Assembly (NCBI RefSeq): GCF_013085545.1
Contig: NZ_CP039543.1
Location: forward strand, 2,883,322 to 2,947,321
Direction: 5' to 3'
Origin: Oceanidesulfovibrio marinus
GTDB lineage: Bacteria; Desulfobacterota; Desulfovibrionia; Desulfovibrionales; Desulfovibrionaceae
DNA: 64,000 bases
The notes under the pieces are model-generated. The model was not told the DNA's origin. It saw only the letters and a list, made by a program, of their open reading frames with translations, and ran no database searches. Each line of letters begins with the position of its first letter. Within the stretch, counting starts at the first letter, position 1. Both the position numbers and the translations under genes were made by a program. Shown here piece by piece: positions 1 to 8,391 of this stretch.

Positions 1-25
1 TACGCGCCCCATTCCTGAGAACTCC

Positions 26-108
26 GTCCAGAATACTAGACACAAAAGTCAACGGCACAGACATGAAAGTCTGTGCCCCGTGTTCAATTGTGTCCAGAAA
101 AATAGACA
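26..108. repeat. Pair of imperfect 17-bp direct repeats
   Basis: Positions 26-42 and 92-108 carry near-identical 17-mers beginning GTCCAGAA and ending TAGACA, with about 15 of 17 bases matching. They sit on either side of a perfect hairpin at 54-77. No gene is visible in bases 1-166. Function is unknown; they could be regulator sites for a gene to the left of the window. Confidence 0.4.
54..77 (-). terminator. 9-bp perfect hairpin downstream of eutC
   Basis: GGCACAGAC (54-62) pairs perfectly with GTCTGTGCC (69-77) around a 6-base loop. It lies about 90 bases past the eutC stop, where an operon terminator is expected. The T-run on the minus side is weak (TTTT interrupted), so termination is likely but not certain. 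Confidence 0.45.
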
Positions 109-166
109 AGAATCCGTGCCTCAGGCCCCCAGGGTTCGCGACGCCGCCGCGCGACCGGTTGCGGCG

Positions 167-958
167 TCAGCCCTTCAGCGCCGGCTGGATACCGCTGTAC
201 GGCAGGTAGTCCTGCGCCATCTTGTCCTTGAGCGCCACGCCCGATGTCTGCATGTGGAACGCCGTTTCCACCAGATAGGCCAGCTTCTGCACGGCGGCGT
301 CGACAGTCATGCCGCCGGTGCGCACGTTGGAGATGCAGTTGCGCGACTCGTCCGTTGCGCCCGGCTTTGGCGCGTAGGTCATGTAAATGCCCATGGAGTT
401 GGGCGAGCTCAGGCCCGGCCGTTCACCGATGAGGATGACCGAAAGCCTGGCCTTCAGAATGGCCGCGATCTCGTCGGCAATGGCCACACGGCCGTTCTCC
501 ACCAGGCAGACCGGGGTCACGCGCAGCCCCACGTTGCGGCTGAGAATCAGGAAGGACTCCAGAAACGAGGCCGCATTCTCGTGGATGGCGCGGGAGGAGA
601 GGCCGTCGCTGACCACGATACAGAGATCATACCCCTTGCTTTGCGATTCCAGACGCCTACGTGAATCGTCACTGAGCTTCCGCCCCTTGTCCGGCCGGGT
701 GAGGTACTCGCTGCGGTCCTCCACGCTGCTTGCAAGCCGCAGACAGCTCCCCCCCAGAGCCTCGATCTCTCCGGCCAGCTCGTCAATATTGAAAGGGCTC
801 CACACCGCATCCCGTGCCTGGGCGTGGGCCAGCTTGAAGGAAAGACTTTCCGAAAGCGGCAGGCTGCAGCCACAACGGCCCAGGCTGATCCGCGCATCCG
901 TGAACCGCTTGAGCTCGCTCCACATGTCCGGCGTGACGTGCGATTGTTTCTTGGCCAT
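167..958 (-). CDS. eutC: Ethanolamine ammonia-lyase small subunit EutC
   Basis: 263 residues, the usual length for the light chain of adenosylcobalamin-dependent ethanolamine ammonia-lyase, which converts ethanolamine to acetaldehyde and ammonia. Family signatures are visible: the DARISLGRCG segment near residue 21, VVSDGLSSRAI near 115, and the glycine-rich IGERPGLSSPNSMG near 177. It lies 35 bases downstream of eutB and is the last gene of the dctPQM-eutBC operon. An AGGA-type ribosome binding site precedes the ATG. No microcompartment shell genes or eutA reactivase are nearby, so the acetaldehyde probably forms free in the cytoplasm or is handled by enzymes encoded elsewhere. Confidence 0.95.
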   Translation of the reverse strand: MAKKQSHVTPDMWSELKRFTDARISLGRCGCSLPLSESLSFKLAHAQARDAVWSPFNIDELAGEIEALGGSCLRLASSVEDRSEYLTRPDKGRKLSDDSRRRLESQSKGYDLCIVVSDGLSSRAIHENAASFLESFLILSRNVGLRVTPVCLVENGRVAIADEIAAILKARLSVILIGERPGLSSPNSMGIYMTYAPKPGATDESRNCISNVRTGGMTVDAAVQKLAYLVETAFHMQTSGVALKDKMAQDYLPYSGIQPALKG

Positions 959-993
959 GCTTTATATCCTAAATATTCTGGTCTCTTAGCGCG

Positions 994-2343
994 TCAGTCA
1001 GTCGGCAGGTTCTCGGGCAGGGCCAGCAGCGTGTTGCCGCCCTCGATGGGCCGCAGGTTGCCCGTGGGGTCCAGCACGCCCGCTCGCTCCAGCCACTCGG
1101 CAAACTCCGGCGCCGGCTTCTTGCCCAGAAGCTTACGCAGATACGCCGCATCGTGGAACGATGTGGACTGGTAGTTGAGCATGATGTCGTCTGCACCGGG
1201 AATGCCCATGACATAATTGCAGCCGGCCGTCCCGAGCAGGGTCAAGAGCGCGTCCATGTCGTCCTGGTCGGCCTCGGCGTGGTTCGTGTAGCAGACGTCC
1301 ACACCCATGGGCAGCCCCAGGAGCTTGCCGCAGAAATGGTCCTCCAGGCCGGCGCGTATGATCTGTTTACCATTGAATAGGTACTCCGGTCCGATGAAGC
1401 CGACAACCGTATTCACCAGCAATGGCTTGAACTTTCTGGCCACGGCGTAGGTGCGGGCCTCGATGGTCTGCTGGTCCACGCCGCCGTGGGCGTTGGCCGA
1501 GAGCGCACTGCCCTGCCCTGTCTCGAAGTACATAACGTTTTCGCCAACAGTACCGCGATGTTGCGAGAGCGTGGCCTCGTACGCTTCCTGGAGCATGGCC
1601 AGGGAGATGCCGAAGCTGGTGTTGCCCTTCTCCGTGCCGGCAATGGACTGGAAGCAGAGGTCCACGGGCACGCCTTGCGCGATGGCCTCCATGGTGGTGG
1701 TCACGTGTGTCAGTACGCAGCTTTGCGTTGGGATTTCATGTCGTTGGATGATCATGTCGAGCATCCACAACAGCCGCGAGATGTTCTCCAGGTTGTCCGT
1801 GGCCGGGTTGATGCCGATGACCGCGTCGCCGCAGCCGTAGCACAAACCGTCCAGGGTGGAGGCGGCGATGCCTTCCAGGTCGTCGGTGGGGTGGTTGGGC
1901 TGCAGCCGCACCGAGAAATGGCCGGGCAGGCCGATGGTGTTGCGGAAGCGCGTAACCACCTCGCACTTGGAAGCCACGAGAATGAGATCCTGAAGCCGCA
2001 TCAGCTTGGAGACAGCAGCGACCATCTCCGGAGTCAGGCCAGGGGCCAGCGCCTGCAGCGCTGCCGTATCGGCCGCGTCCGTGAGCAGCCAGTCCCGCAT
2101 GTCGCCCACGGTGAAGCTGCTCACCGGGGCAAAGGCTTCGGCGTCATGGCCGTCGATAATCAGCCTTGTGACCTCGTCCTTTTCGTACGGGATCACGCAT
2201 TCGTTCAGAAATTTCTTGAGTGGCACGTCCGCGAGCTTCATCTGCGCTTGAACGCGCTCTTCCTCAGACGACGCGGCTATGCCGGCCAGCACGTCGCCCG
2301 ATCGCAGCGGCGTGGCCTTGGCCATCAGTTCGCGCAGGGTCAT
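994..2343 (-). CDS. eutB: Ethanolamine ammonia-lyase large subunit EutB
   Basis: 449 residues, the standard size of the TIM-barrel catalytic subunit that binds ethanolamine and adenosylcobalamin with EutC. Recognisable family stretches include the RFRNTIGLPGHFSVRLQPNHP segment in two halves around residue 130-150, DGLCYGCGDAVIGINPATDN near 165, and YFETGQGSALSANAHGG near 275. It is transcribed with eutC and with the TRAP transporter genes upstream, with a gap of about 120 bases after dctM. The B12 requirement fits an organism that also controls nrdDG with a cobalamin riboswitch (see 38 kb). Confidence 0.97.
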   Translation of the reverse strand: MTLRELMAKATPLRSGDVLAGIAASSEEERVQAQMKLADVPLKKFLNECVIPYEKDEVTRLIIDGHDAEAFAPVSSFTVGDMRDWLLTDAADTAALQALAPGLTPEMVAAVSKLMRLQDLILVASKCEVVTRFRNTIGLPGHFSVRLQPNHPTDDLEGIAASTLDGLCYGCGDAVIGINPATDNLENISRLLWMLDMIIQRHEIPTQSCVLTHVTTTMEAIAQGVPVDLCFQSIAGTEKGNTSFGISLAMLQEAYEATLSQHRGTVGENVMYFETGQGSALSANAHGGVDQQTIEARTYAVARKFKPLLVNTVVGFIGPEYLFNGKQIIRAGLEDHFCGKLLGLPMGVDVCYTNHAEADQDDMDALLTLLGTAGCNYVMGIPGADDIMLNYQSTSFHDAAYLRKLLGKKPAPEFAEWLERAGVLDPTGNLRPIEGGNTLLALPENLPTD

Positions 2344-2462
2344 CGTTCCTTTCTCCGGTTGGGCTTGTGTCGTGTAGTTTGCGCTCTATGCCGGGACGTA
2401 CGCCGGAGGCGTCCGCACCCACCGTACTTCAGCGGGCGCGGAGCATCCAACGAAGCTGTCCA

Positions 2463-3788
2463 CTAACCGCCGAAGTACAGCTGCGGCAGGTACAGGGCGA
2501 TCTGCGGGAACGCCATGACGAGGCCGAGGCCGATAACCATGAGGATAACGAACGGAACGATGGAGCCGTAGATGTCCACCAGCGTCACCTCCTTGGGGGC
2601 CATGGCCTTCATGAGGAACAGATTGTAGCCGAACGGCGGGGTCATGTACGCGATCTGGCAGGTAACCGTGTACAGCACGCCGTACCAGACCGGGTTGAAG
2701 CCCAGCTCGATGATCAGCGGGATGTACAGTGGCGCCACGATGACGAGCATGGCCGTATCATCCAGGAACATGCCCATGATGATGTAGGAGACCTGCATCA
2801 TGATGAGAACGCCCCAGGGGCTGAGGCCCCACTCGTCCAGGAAGAGTATCTCGATGGCGTGCACGGCGCCCAGGCCGTCGAATACCGCGCCGAAGCACAG
2901 GGCCGCCAGAATGATCCACATGAACATGCAGCTCACGGACAGCGTCTTGTGCAGGGCCGAATCGAGCACCTTGAAGCTCAGCCGCCGGTTGGCGAGGGCG
3001 GCCAGGGTCGCGGCTCCCGCGCCCACAGCCGAGCTTTCCACCAGGCTGGTCACGCCCATCATGAACAAGCCGGTCACGGTGAAGACGATGATCAGCGGCA
3101 GCACGCCGGCGCGCAGGAGCCGCATCTTCTCGCTCCAGGTGATCTGCGCGCGTTCCTCGGCGCTCAGGGCCGGGCCCAGATCCTTCTGGATGAAGCAGCG
3201 GATGACGATGTAGCCGATGAAGAGCACGGCGAAGAGCAGGCCGGGCAAAACGCCGGCCAGCCAGAGCTGGCTCACGGGCTGTCTGGCGATCATGCCGTAG
3301 AGCACGAGCACGATGCTGGGCGGCACCATGATGCCGAGCGAGCTGCCGGCCTGGATGACGCCCGTGACCATCTTCTTGTCGTAGCCACGTTTGAGCATCT
3401 CCGGCAGCGCGATACTTGTGCCGATGGCCATTCCCGCTACGCTCAGGCCGTTCATGGCCGAGATGGCCACCATGAGCACGACCGTGCCTATGGCCAGGCC
3501 GCCGCGTAGCGGTCCCATCCACACGTGCAACATTTTATAGAGATCGTCCGCGATTCCTGATTCCGAAAGTATGTAGCCCATGAAGATGAACAGGGGCAGC
3601 GTGAGCATGGGGAACCAGTTGAGCAGCACGATGCTTGCGTTGAAGGGCATCTCCGCGCCGCCGTCGCCCCACAGGAAGAGGGATGCGACCGCGCCGACAA
3701 AGCCCACCACTCCGAAGACCCGCTGACCTGTCAGCAGCAGAAGCAGCAGGCTGGAGAACATCAAAAGGGCGATCATTTCGTGGCTCAT
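2463..3788 (-). CDS. dctM: TRAP transporter large permease (DctM family)
   Basis: 441 residues and about 12 hydrophobic segments, typical of the DctM subunit that couples sodium entry to uptake of the ligand delivered by the periplasmic binding protein. The family motif region GSSLGIMVPPSIVLVLYG is present near residue 147. The ATG overlaps the dctQ stop by 4 bases (ATGA), indicating translational coupling. It lies between the binding-protein gene and eutBC, so the likely cargo is ethanolamine or a related amine; this is inferred from context only. Confidence 0.93.
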   Translation of the reverse strand: MSHEMIALLMFSSLLLLLLTGQRVFGVVGFVGAVASLFLWGDGGAEMPFNASIVLLNWFPMLTLPLFIFMGYILSESGIADDLYKMLHVWMGPLRGGLAIGTVVLMVAISAMNGLSVAGMAIGTSIALPEMLKRGYDKKMVTGVIQAGSSLGIMVPPSIVLVLYGMIARQPVSQLWLAGVLPGLLFAVLFIGYIVIRCFIQKDLGPALSAEERAQITWSEKMRLLRAGVLPLIIVFTVTGLFMMGVTSLVESSAVGAGAATLAALANRRLSFKVLDSALHKTLSVSCMFMWIILAALCFGAVFDGLGAVHAIEILFLDEWGLSPWGVLIMMQVSYIIMGMFLDDTAMLVIVAPLYIPLIIELGFNPVWYGVLYTVTCQIAYMTPPFGYNLFLMKAMAPKEVTLVDIYGSIVPFVILMVIGLGLVMAFPQIALYLPQLYFGG

Positions 3789-4321
3789 GGCAGGTAATCT
3801 CCAAACGTTTCAGCCACATCAATACCCTTTGCTCTGCAGATGTCCTTGATGGAGCGTGATATGGTCTGCAACAGCATCAGGACGATGCCGATGACCATGA
3901 TGATCTTGATGGGGGCCAGCGGCGGCGCCCAGGCCGAGTAGTTGGTCTGGCCGTACTCGATGGAGTACACCGTGCTGGAAATGCTGCCGTACAGCAGGAC
4001 GAGCAGATAGACGATGAGCAGAATGTTGGTGAACGAATCAACGATTGCTCGGGTTCTTTCGGACCACCTGGTATAGAGCACGTCCATGCGGACATGGCCT
4101 CTGAGGATAAGTGAATAACCACCGCCCAGCAGGTAGTAGGCCGCCATGGTGAACTGTGCCATTTCCACGGCCCAGATGACCGGCGAGTTGAAAATCGTCC
4201 GCGACAACGAGGCGTACAGAAGTATCGCCATCATCACGAACACCAGATACATGACCAGCTTACCGATCCTGCGGTTCACCGCGTCTACGTATCGTACGAA
4301 AGTCACAATTGATTTAAACAA
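3785..4321 (-). CDS. dctQ: TRAP transporter small permease (DctQ family)
   Basis: 178 residues with four hydrophobic helices and the DctQ-type core VIWAVEMAQFTMAAYYLLGGGY near residues 48-70, in which the bound partner is the DctM subunit. The reading frame starts at a TTG: a GAGGTGG ribosome binding site lies 4-6 bases before it, while the next in-frame start (GTG, five codons later) is too far from that site. The gene is separated from dctP by 225 bases that contain a strong hairpin and is overlapped by dctM at its 3' end. Confidence 0.9.
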   Translation of the reverse strand: MFKSIVTFVRYVDAVNRRIGKLVMYLVFVMMAILLYASLSRTIFNSPVIWAVEMAQFTMAAYYLLGGGYSLILRGHVRMDVLYTRWSERTRAIVDSFTNILLIVYLLVLLYGSISSTVYSIEYGQTNYSAWAPPLAPIKIIMVIGIVLMLLQTISRSIKDICRAKGIDVAETFGDYLP

Positions 4322-4466
4322 GATCCACCTCTTCGGGCAGTATTGGCCGGATTACACTCCCGGAACCCGGTTAACGTAGTAGACACACGCCCGAGCCCGT
4401 GCTGCATTTCCCCGCGGACACCTTCCTGCGGCCCTCTTCGCTGACGTCGCCGGCCGGCAAGAGCAG

Positions 4467-4504
4467 CCTTCCCCGGCCCATGCGGCGCACGGAACCGGGG
4501 AAGG
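4467..4504 (-). terminator. Intercistronic hairpin between dctP and dctQM
   Basis: CCTTCCCCGG (4467-4476) pairs perfectly with CCGGGGAAGG (4495-4504), a 10-bp stem with no clear U-run. It probably acts as an mRNA-stabilising or partial-termination hairpin that raises binding-protein levels over the permeases, as often seen in periplasmic transport operons. Confidence 0.5.
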
Positions 4505-4546
4505 AACGGTGTCAAAGCGCGGTGGAAACAAACCCGCGGCAGAGTG

Positions 4547-5605
4547 TTAGTCGGCGTAACGGTACGGCTTGCCAGCCTTTTTCATGGTATCGGTGTACTT
4601 CTTGAGGATCTCGACCACCTTGGCGTTGCGGGGGCTCTTGGCCGCGATCTCATCCCAGTACTTGACGGCCTCGGCCTCCACCTTGTCCCACTCGTGCTCG
4701 GGAATGGTGGTGAGCTTGAGCTTGCCGCCGTTGACGCGGTAGTGCGCCTCGCCCCACCAGTACCAGCTCATGCGGTTGTAGTTGGAGCTGTCCATGGTGA
4801 CCTTGAAGAGCGCTTTGAGATGCTCGGGCACGGCTTCCCACTTCTCGGAGTTGGCGAAGTACGAGCCGATCCAGGCGCCGGAGATGTTGTTGGTCAGGTA
4901 GTACTCGGTCACGTCGGCCCAACCCACGGTGTAGTCCTCGGTGATGCCGGACCAGGCAATGCCGTCCAGCTCGCCGGTCTGCAGGGCCACTTCCACGTCC
5001 TCCCACGGCAGAGTCACCGGCACCACGCCGAAGCGCTGCAGGAACTTGCCGCCGGTGGGGAAGGTAAAGACGCGCTTGCCCTTGAGGTCTTCCAGGGAGT
5101 TGATGGGGGACTTGGTGGCGAAGTTGCAGGGGTCCCAGGGGCCGGAGCCGAGCCAGGTCACGCCATCCACCTCGTTGTAGGCCTCTTCCCAGATCTCGTT
5201 GAGCCCGTACTGATTGAACAGGGTGGGCACGTCCAGGGAGTAGCGGGTGGCAAAGGGGAAGTAGGCGGCGAAGACGGAGACATCCACAGGAGCGGCAATG
5301 GAGTCGTCATCGCTCTGCACGGCGTCGATGGTGCCCTTCTGCATGGCGCGGAACAGCTCGGGGGTGGGGACGAGTTGGTCGGCGTTGTACAGCTCGATGA
5401 CCATGTCGCCGTTGGCGATCTTGTTGAAGGCCTCGATCTGAGGCTTGATCACGTGCTCGGCAAGAGCCGGGCCAGCATAGGTCTGCAGGCGCCAGCGGAT
5501 GGGTGTTTTCTTGGCAGCGTGAACAAAAGGCGCTGCGATGGTGGTCGTTGCAGCGGCGGCGGTTGCGCCCACACTGGCTTTTTTGATGAAGTCTCTACGT
5601 TTCAT
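4547..5605 (-). CDS. dctP: TRAP substrate-binding protein (DctP family), Tat-exported
   Basis: 352 residues. The N-terminus MKRRDFIKKASVGA is a twin-arginine (Tat) signal followed by a hydrophobic stretch and FVHA cleavage site. The rest is a DctP fold, with the DLKGKRVFTFPTGGKFLQRFG segment near residue 175 and WSGITEDY near 220. In most DctP proteins the equivalent segment reads LKGxKIR, where the Arg binds the ligand carboxylate; here that Arg position is Phe. This suggests a ligand without a carboxylate, consistent with ethanolamine and eutBC downstream. First gene of the operon. Confidence 0.93.
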   Translation of the reverse strand: MKRRDFIKKASVGATAAAATTTIAAPFVHAAKKTPIRWRLQTYAGPALAEHVIKPQIEAFNKIANGDMVIELYNADQLVPTPELFRAMQKGTIDAVQSDDDSIAAPVDVSVFAAYFPFATRYSLDVPTLFNQYGLNEIWEEAYNEVDGVTWLGSGPWDPCNFATKSPINSLEDLKGKRVFTFPTGGKFLQRFGVVPVTLPWEDVEVALQTGELDGIAWSGITEDYTVGWADVTEYYLTNNISGAWIGSYFANSEKWEAVPEHLKALFKVTMDSSNYNRMSWYWWGEAHYRVNGGKLKLTTIPEHEWDKVEAEAVKYWDEIAAKSPRNAKVVEILKKYTDTMKKAGKPYRYAD

Positions 5606-5820
5606 TGCAATCCACTCCTTCTCTTCATTAAAAAGTTAACGAAATTGAAACCACTCTGATTCTGTTTTTCCCAATCTTGGAAATTATTTTTTGGCGGTTT
5701 AACTCGATTCTCCCCGGCACTTTCATTTTTGCCGAACTTGCGGCATTTACATTTGATTTACCACAATTACAGTTAGTTATGCGCAAAAACACCCACGCGC
5801 ACCAACAGAACACAAGCCCG

Positions 5821-5836
5821 AGCAAGAAGCGTTCCC
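5821..5836 (-). promoter_or_regulatory. Candidate sigma-54 promoter of dctPQM-eutBC
   Basis: Read on the minus strand the sequence is GGGAACGCTTCTTGCT: GG and GC are ten bases apart with the full TTGCT -12 element, against consensus TGGCAC-N5-TTGCW. Transcription would start near 5810, giving a leader of about 200 bases before dctP. A sigma-54 activator gene is divergent. Confidence 0.55.
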
Positions 5837-5913
5837 AAAAAACGTCAATTTTATTTTGTCATTGAATTCGTTTTGTTATAGATTTTTGGCAGGATCAGAG
5901 ATTTAATCTTGTT

Positions 5914-5932
5914 CAAATTTTTTACAAATTTG
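5914..5932. promoter_or_regulatory. Inverted repeat, candidate activator site upstream of dctP
   Basis: CAAATTT (5914-5920) and AAATTTG (5926-5932) form a perfect 7-5-7 inverted repeat about 100 bases upstream of the predicted dctP start point, the usual distance for a sigma-54 enhancer site. It lies in a strongly AT-rich stretch (5640-5990) that also holds AGATT-T-AATCT. Confidence 0.35.
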
Positions 5933-6061
5933 TTATTCAGATCTTAAACTAAATTACATTTGCGTAATAATAATTCTTGGCGTCTGCGCAGAATTGTCAA
6001 CTCCGCATCGCTGCGCTGGAGACCCCTCTGTTCCACCGCGCCGGACGGCACGGGACAGCGA

Positions 6062-6106
6062 ACGCCGCCGGCGCGTTCCGGCGGCGTCAGGCGCAATAAA
6101 TTGCGC
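6062..6106. promoter_or_regulatory. Two adjacent perfect inverted repeats in front of the activator gene
   Basis: ACGCCGCCGG (6062-6071) pairs with CCGGCGGCGT (6078-6087), a perfect 10-bp stem. Three bases later comes the 16-bp palindrome GCGCAATAAATTGCGC (6091-6106). They lie 180-230 bases before the activator ATG. The second looks like a dimer operator, possibly autoregulatory. Nothing coding is seen in 5606-6288. Confidence 0.4.
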
Positions 6107-6288
6107 TATGATTCAGGACTGATAGGCCTAATCAACCTGCAAGAGGGGTACGCTGGGGGATGGCGTTCGGGCCTTGAGGCCCTGCCGGCGCGTGGCTCCT
6201 GCCCGGCATTGCGCCAGGAGGCGTTGACGGAAGCCGCGCGACTCCATAGCGTACTCCGGACGGGCGCCCTGCCCGCCACGGAGCCGCC

Positions 6289-8019
6289 ATGTCAGTCCCG
6301 AACCAGTACCTGCACATCCTGGACAGCGTCAGCTACGCTATTGTCACCATGGATCTCGACTGCCGCGTGACCTACCTCAACGAGCGCGCCAAGATCTTTC
6401 TCACAGGCCGCGGCCGCGACCACTACCGTGTGGGCATCGAGGCGGAATCCATCCTGCCCCTGGCCGCGCCGCAGGCCAGGAAAGCCATGCAGACAGAGGA
6501 GTTCCGGCACGGCGACGGCCGCATCGTGGATCGGGGCGAGGAGCTGTTCTTCGAGATCACGCCGCTCATGGCGGACGGCGTATTGGCCGGCGCCGTGGTC
6601 AGCCTGCAGCGGCCGGAACGATTCGAGGAACTGGCCACCAAACTGGATTCCCACCGCCGGCTTTCCAAGCAGCTCCAGACGATCTTCGACGCCTCCAGCG
6701 ACGGCATCTGGGTCTGCGACGGCGACGGCATCGTCATCAGCATCAACCGCGCCTCGGAGCAGATCAACGGCATCCGCGCCGAGGCCGTAATCGGCCGCAA
6801 CGTGGAGACCATCGTGCTCAGCGGCATGGTGGATCGCTCGGTTACGGTGGAGGTGCTGCGCTGCAAGGAGCAGGTCTCCATCATGCAGCACATCAAGCGC
6901 ACGGAAAAAGAGCTGCTGGTCACAGGCACGCCGGCCTTTGACGAGAAGGGCGAGATCAACCTGGTGGTGGTCAACGAGCGCGACGTGACGGACCTCAATC
7001 GGCTCAAATCGAATCTGGAGAGCATGACCCGGGCCAAGGAAAAGGCCCAGGACGAGCTCACCGGCTTCATGATGCTGGAGCTGGACCAGGCCGGCATCGT
7101 TGCCGAGAGCAAGGCCATGCGCAAGCTCCTGACCACGGCCATGAAGCTGGCGCAGCTCGACGCCTCGGGCATCCTGCTGCTGGGCGAGTCCGGCACGGGC
7201 AAGAGTCTGGCCGCCAAGTTCATACACAAGAACAGCCCCCGCCGGGACAAGCCGTTCATCAGCATCAACTGCGCGGCCCTGCCGGAGTCGCTGTTCGAGG
7301 CCGAGCTCTTCGGCCACGAAAAAGGCGCCTTCACCGGCGCTTCGGAGCGCGGCAAGATCGGGCTCATCGGCCTGGCCGGCGACGGCACTCTGTTTCTGGA
7401 CGAGGTGGGCGAGCTGCCCCTGTCCGTGCAGGCCAAGCTGCTCAAGTGCCTGGACGAGAACGAGTACCTGCCCGTGGGCGGCCGCACGCCCAAGAAGATG
7501 CAGTGCTCCATCATCGCGGCCACCAACCGCGACCTGGAGCTCATGGTCCGGAAAAACAGGTTCCGCCAGGACCTCTTCTACAGGCTGAACACCTTCGTGC
7601 TCTCCATCCCGCCGCTGCGTGAGCGCATGGAAGACCTCTTCGAGCTCACCAGCCACTACCTCACCGTGTATAATGAGAAGTTCGGCCAGACCAAACGGTT
7701 CACAACCCGCACCCTGGACATCTTCCAGGCTTACCCGTTCCCCGGCAACGTCCGCGAGCTGGTGAACATCATCAAGAAAGGCGTGGCCTTACACGACGGC
7801 GACGTGCTCGATGAGTTCTTCGAGGACGCTCTGCACTCGCCGTCAGGCGACTCGCCCAGCCGGGAGCTGAGCCTGTCGCAGGAGCTGGACCGGGCCGAAC
7901 GCCTGGCCCTGCAACGGGCCGTGGCCGCCTGCAGCACCACCCGACAGGTGGCTGCATTGCTCGGCACCAGCCAGCCCACCGTAGTGCGTAAACTCAAGAA
8001 GCACGGCCTCTCGCTTTAG
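6289..8019 (+). CDS. PAS-PAS-AAA+ sigma-54-dependent activator (TyrR-type HTH)
   Basis: 576 residues. Two PAS domains occupy about residues 5-100 and 125-240. The sigma-54 interaction AAA+ domain spans about 265-495, with Walker A GESGTGKS, the GAFTGA loop that contacts sigma-54, and Walker [11 protein letters not shown] short HTH resembling that of TyrR ends the protein ([20 protein letters not shown]). It has no receiver domain, so the signal is presumably a small ligand or redox cue sensed by the PAS domains. It sits between the dctPQM-eutBC operon and gabT-liv-gabD, both preceded by sigma-54 promoter matches, so it may activate either or both. TyrR-type HTH activators often control amino-acid catabolism. 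Confidence 0.93.
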   Translation: MSVPNQYLHILDSVSYAIVTMDLDCRVTYLNERAKIFLTGRGRDHYRVGIEAESILPLAAPQARKAMQTEEFRHGDGRIVDRGEELFFEITPLMADGVLAGAVVSLQRPERFEELATKLDSHRRLSKQLQTIFDASSDGIWVCDGDGIVISINRASEQINGIRAEAVIGRNVETIVLSGMVDRSVTVEVLRCKEQVSIMQHIKRTEKELLVTGTPAFDEKGEINLVVVNERDVTDLNRLKSNLESMTRAKEKAQDELTGFMMLELDQAGIVAESKAMRKLLTTAMKLAQLDASGILLLGESGTGKSLAAKFIHKNSPRRDKPFISINCAALPESLFEAELFGHEKGAFTGASERGKIGLIGLAGDGTLFLDEVGELPLSVQAKLLKCLDENEYLPVGGRTPKKMQCSIIAATNRDLELMVRKNRFRQDLFYRLNTFVLSIPPLRERMEDLFELTSHYLTVYNEKFGQTKRFTTRTLDIFQAYPFPGNVRELVNIIKKGVALHDGDVLDEFFEDALHSPSGDSPSRELSLSQELDRAERLALQRAVAACSTTRQVAALLGTSQPTVVRKLKKHGLSL

Positions 8020-8026
8020 CCGTTTT

Positions 8027-8173
8027 GATTCATATCTGAATCGAAGCGTATAAACGCTTCATCCCCGATATCCACCGCCTGCAAGGCGATACAGCCATAT
8101 TCGACGGGGTATCTGGCATGGTTATCCAGCCAGCGCTCTCTCCGCGCCTGTTTTGATTTATAAAAGAATCAAA
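8027..8173. promoter_or_regulatory. Inverted-repeat cluster, candidate enhancer sites upstream of gabT
   Basis: Three perfect inverted repeats are visible: GATTCA-TATC-TGAATC (8027-8042), GAAGCG-TATAAA-CGCTTC (8043-8060), and TTTGATT-TATAAAAG-AATCAAA (8152-8173). The first and third share the TGATT/AATCA core, and a further GATTCAATATCG follows near 8214. They lie 150-290 bases before the predicted sigma-54 start point, suitable for binding the activator encoded immediately upstream. Confidence 0.5.
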
Positions 8174-8293
8174 GGTGTTTCTCTTATATTTCAGTATATT
8201 AACTTTTTTGTTCGATTCAATATCGTATCAGCAATAAATATGCCTTTACTGCCACCATTCTACAACACCCTGCCATTCCATCTTTTTTTATCC

Positions 8294-8309
8294 AGGCATG
8301 CGTTTTGCT
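8294..8309 (+). promoter_or_regulatory. Candidate sigma-54 promoter of gabT
   Basis: AGGCATGCGTTTTGCT matches TGGCAY-N5-TTGCW at every position except the first base, with GG and GC ten bases apart. The predicted start is near 8320, giving a leader of about 70 bases before gabT. The sigma-54 activator gene ends 275 bases upstream. Confidence 0.75.
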
Positions 8310-8391
8310 GTAACCCTATGCCGCTCCACGCAGCAGGCTATGGCATTGCTTCAACCAAATTTCCTGGAATTTTCAATAAAGGACCGCACTC

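Noticed and set aside
167-5605. Ethanolamine microcompartment locus
   Set aside because: Only eutB and eutC are present. No shell proteins, eutA, eutE or eutG are in the window.
5960-6370. 136-codon plus-strand frame overlapping the activator start
   Set aside because: No family similarity; it covers the inverted repeats and the leader of the sigma-54 activator.
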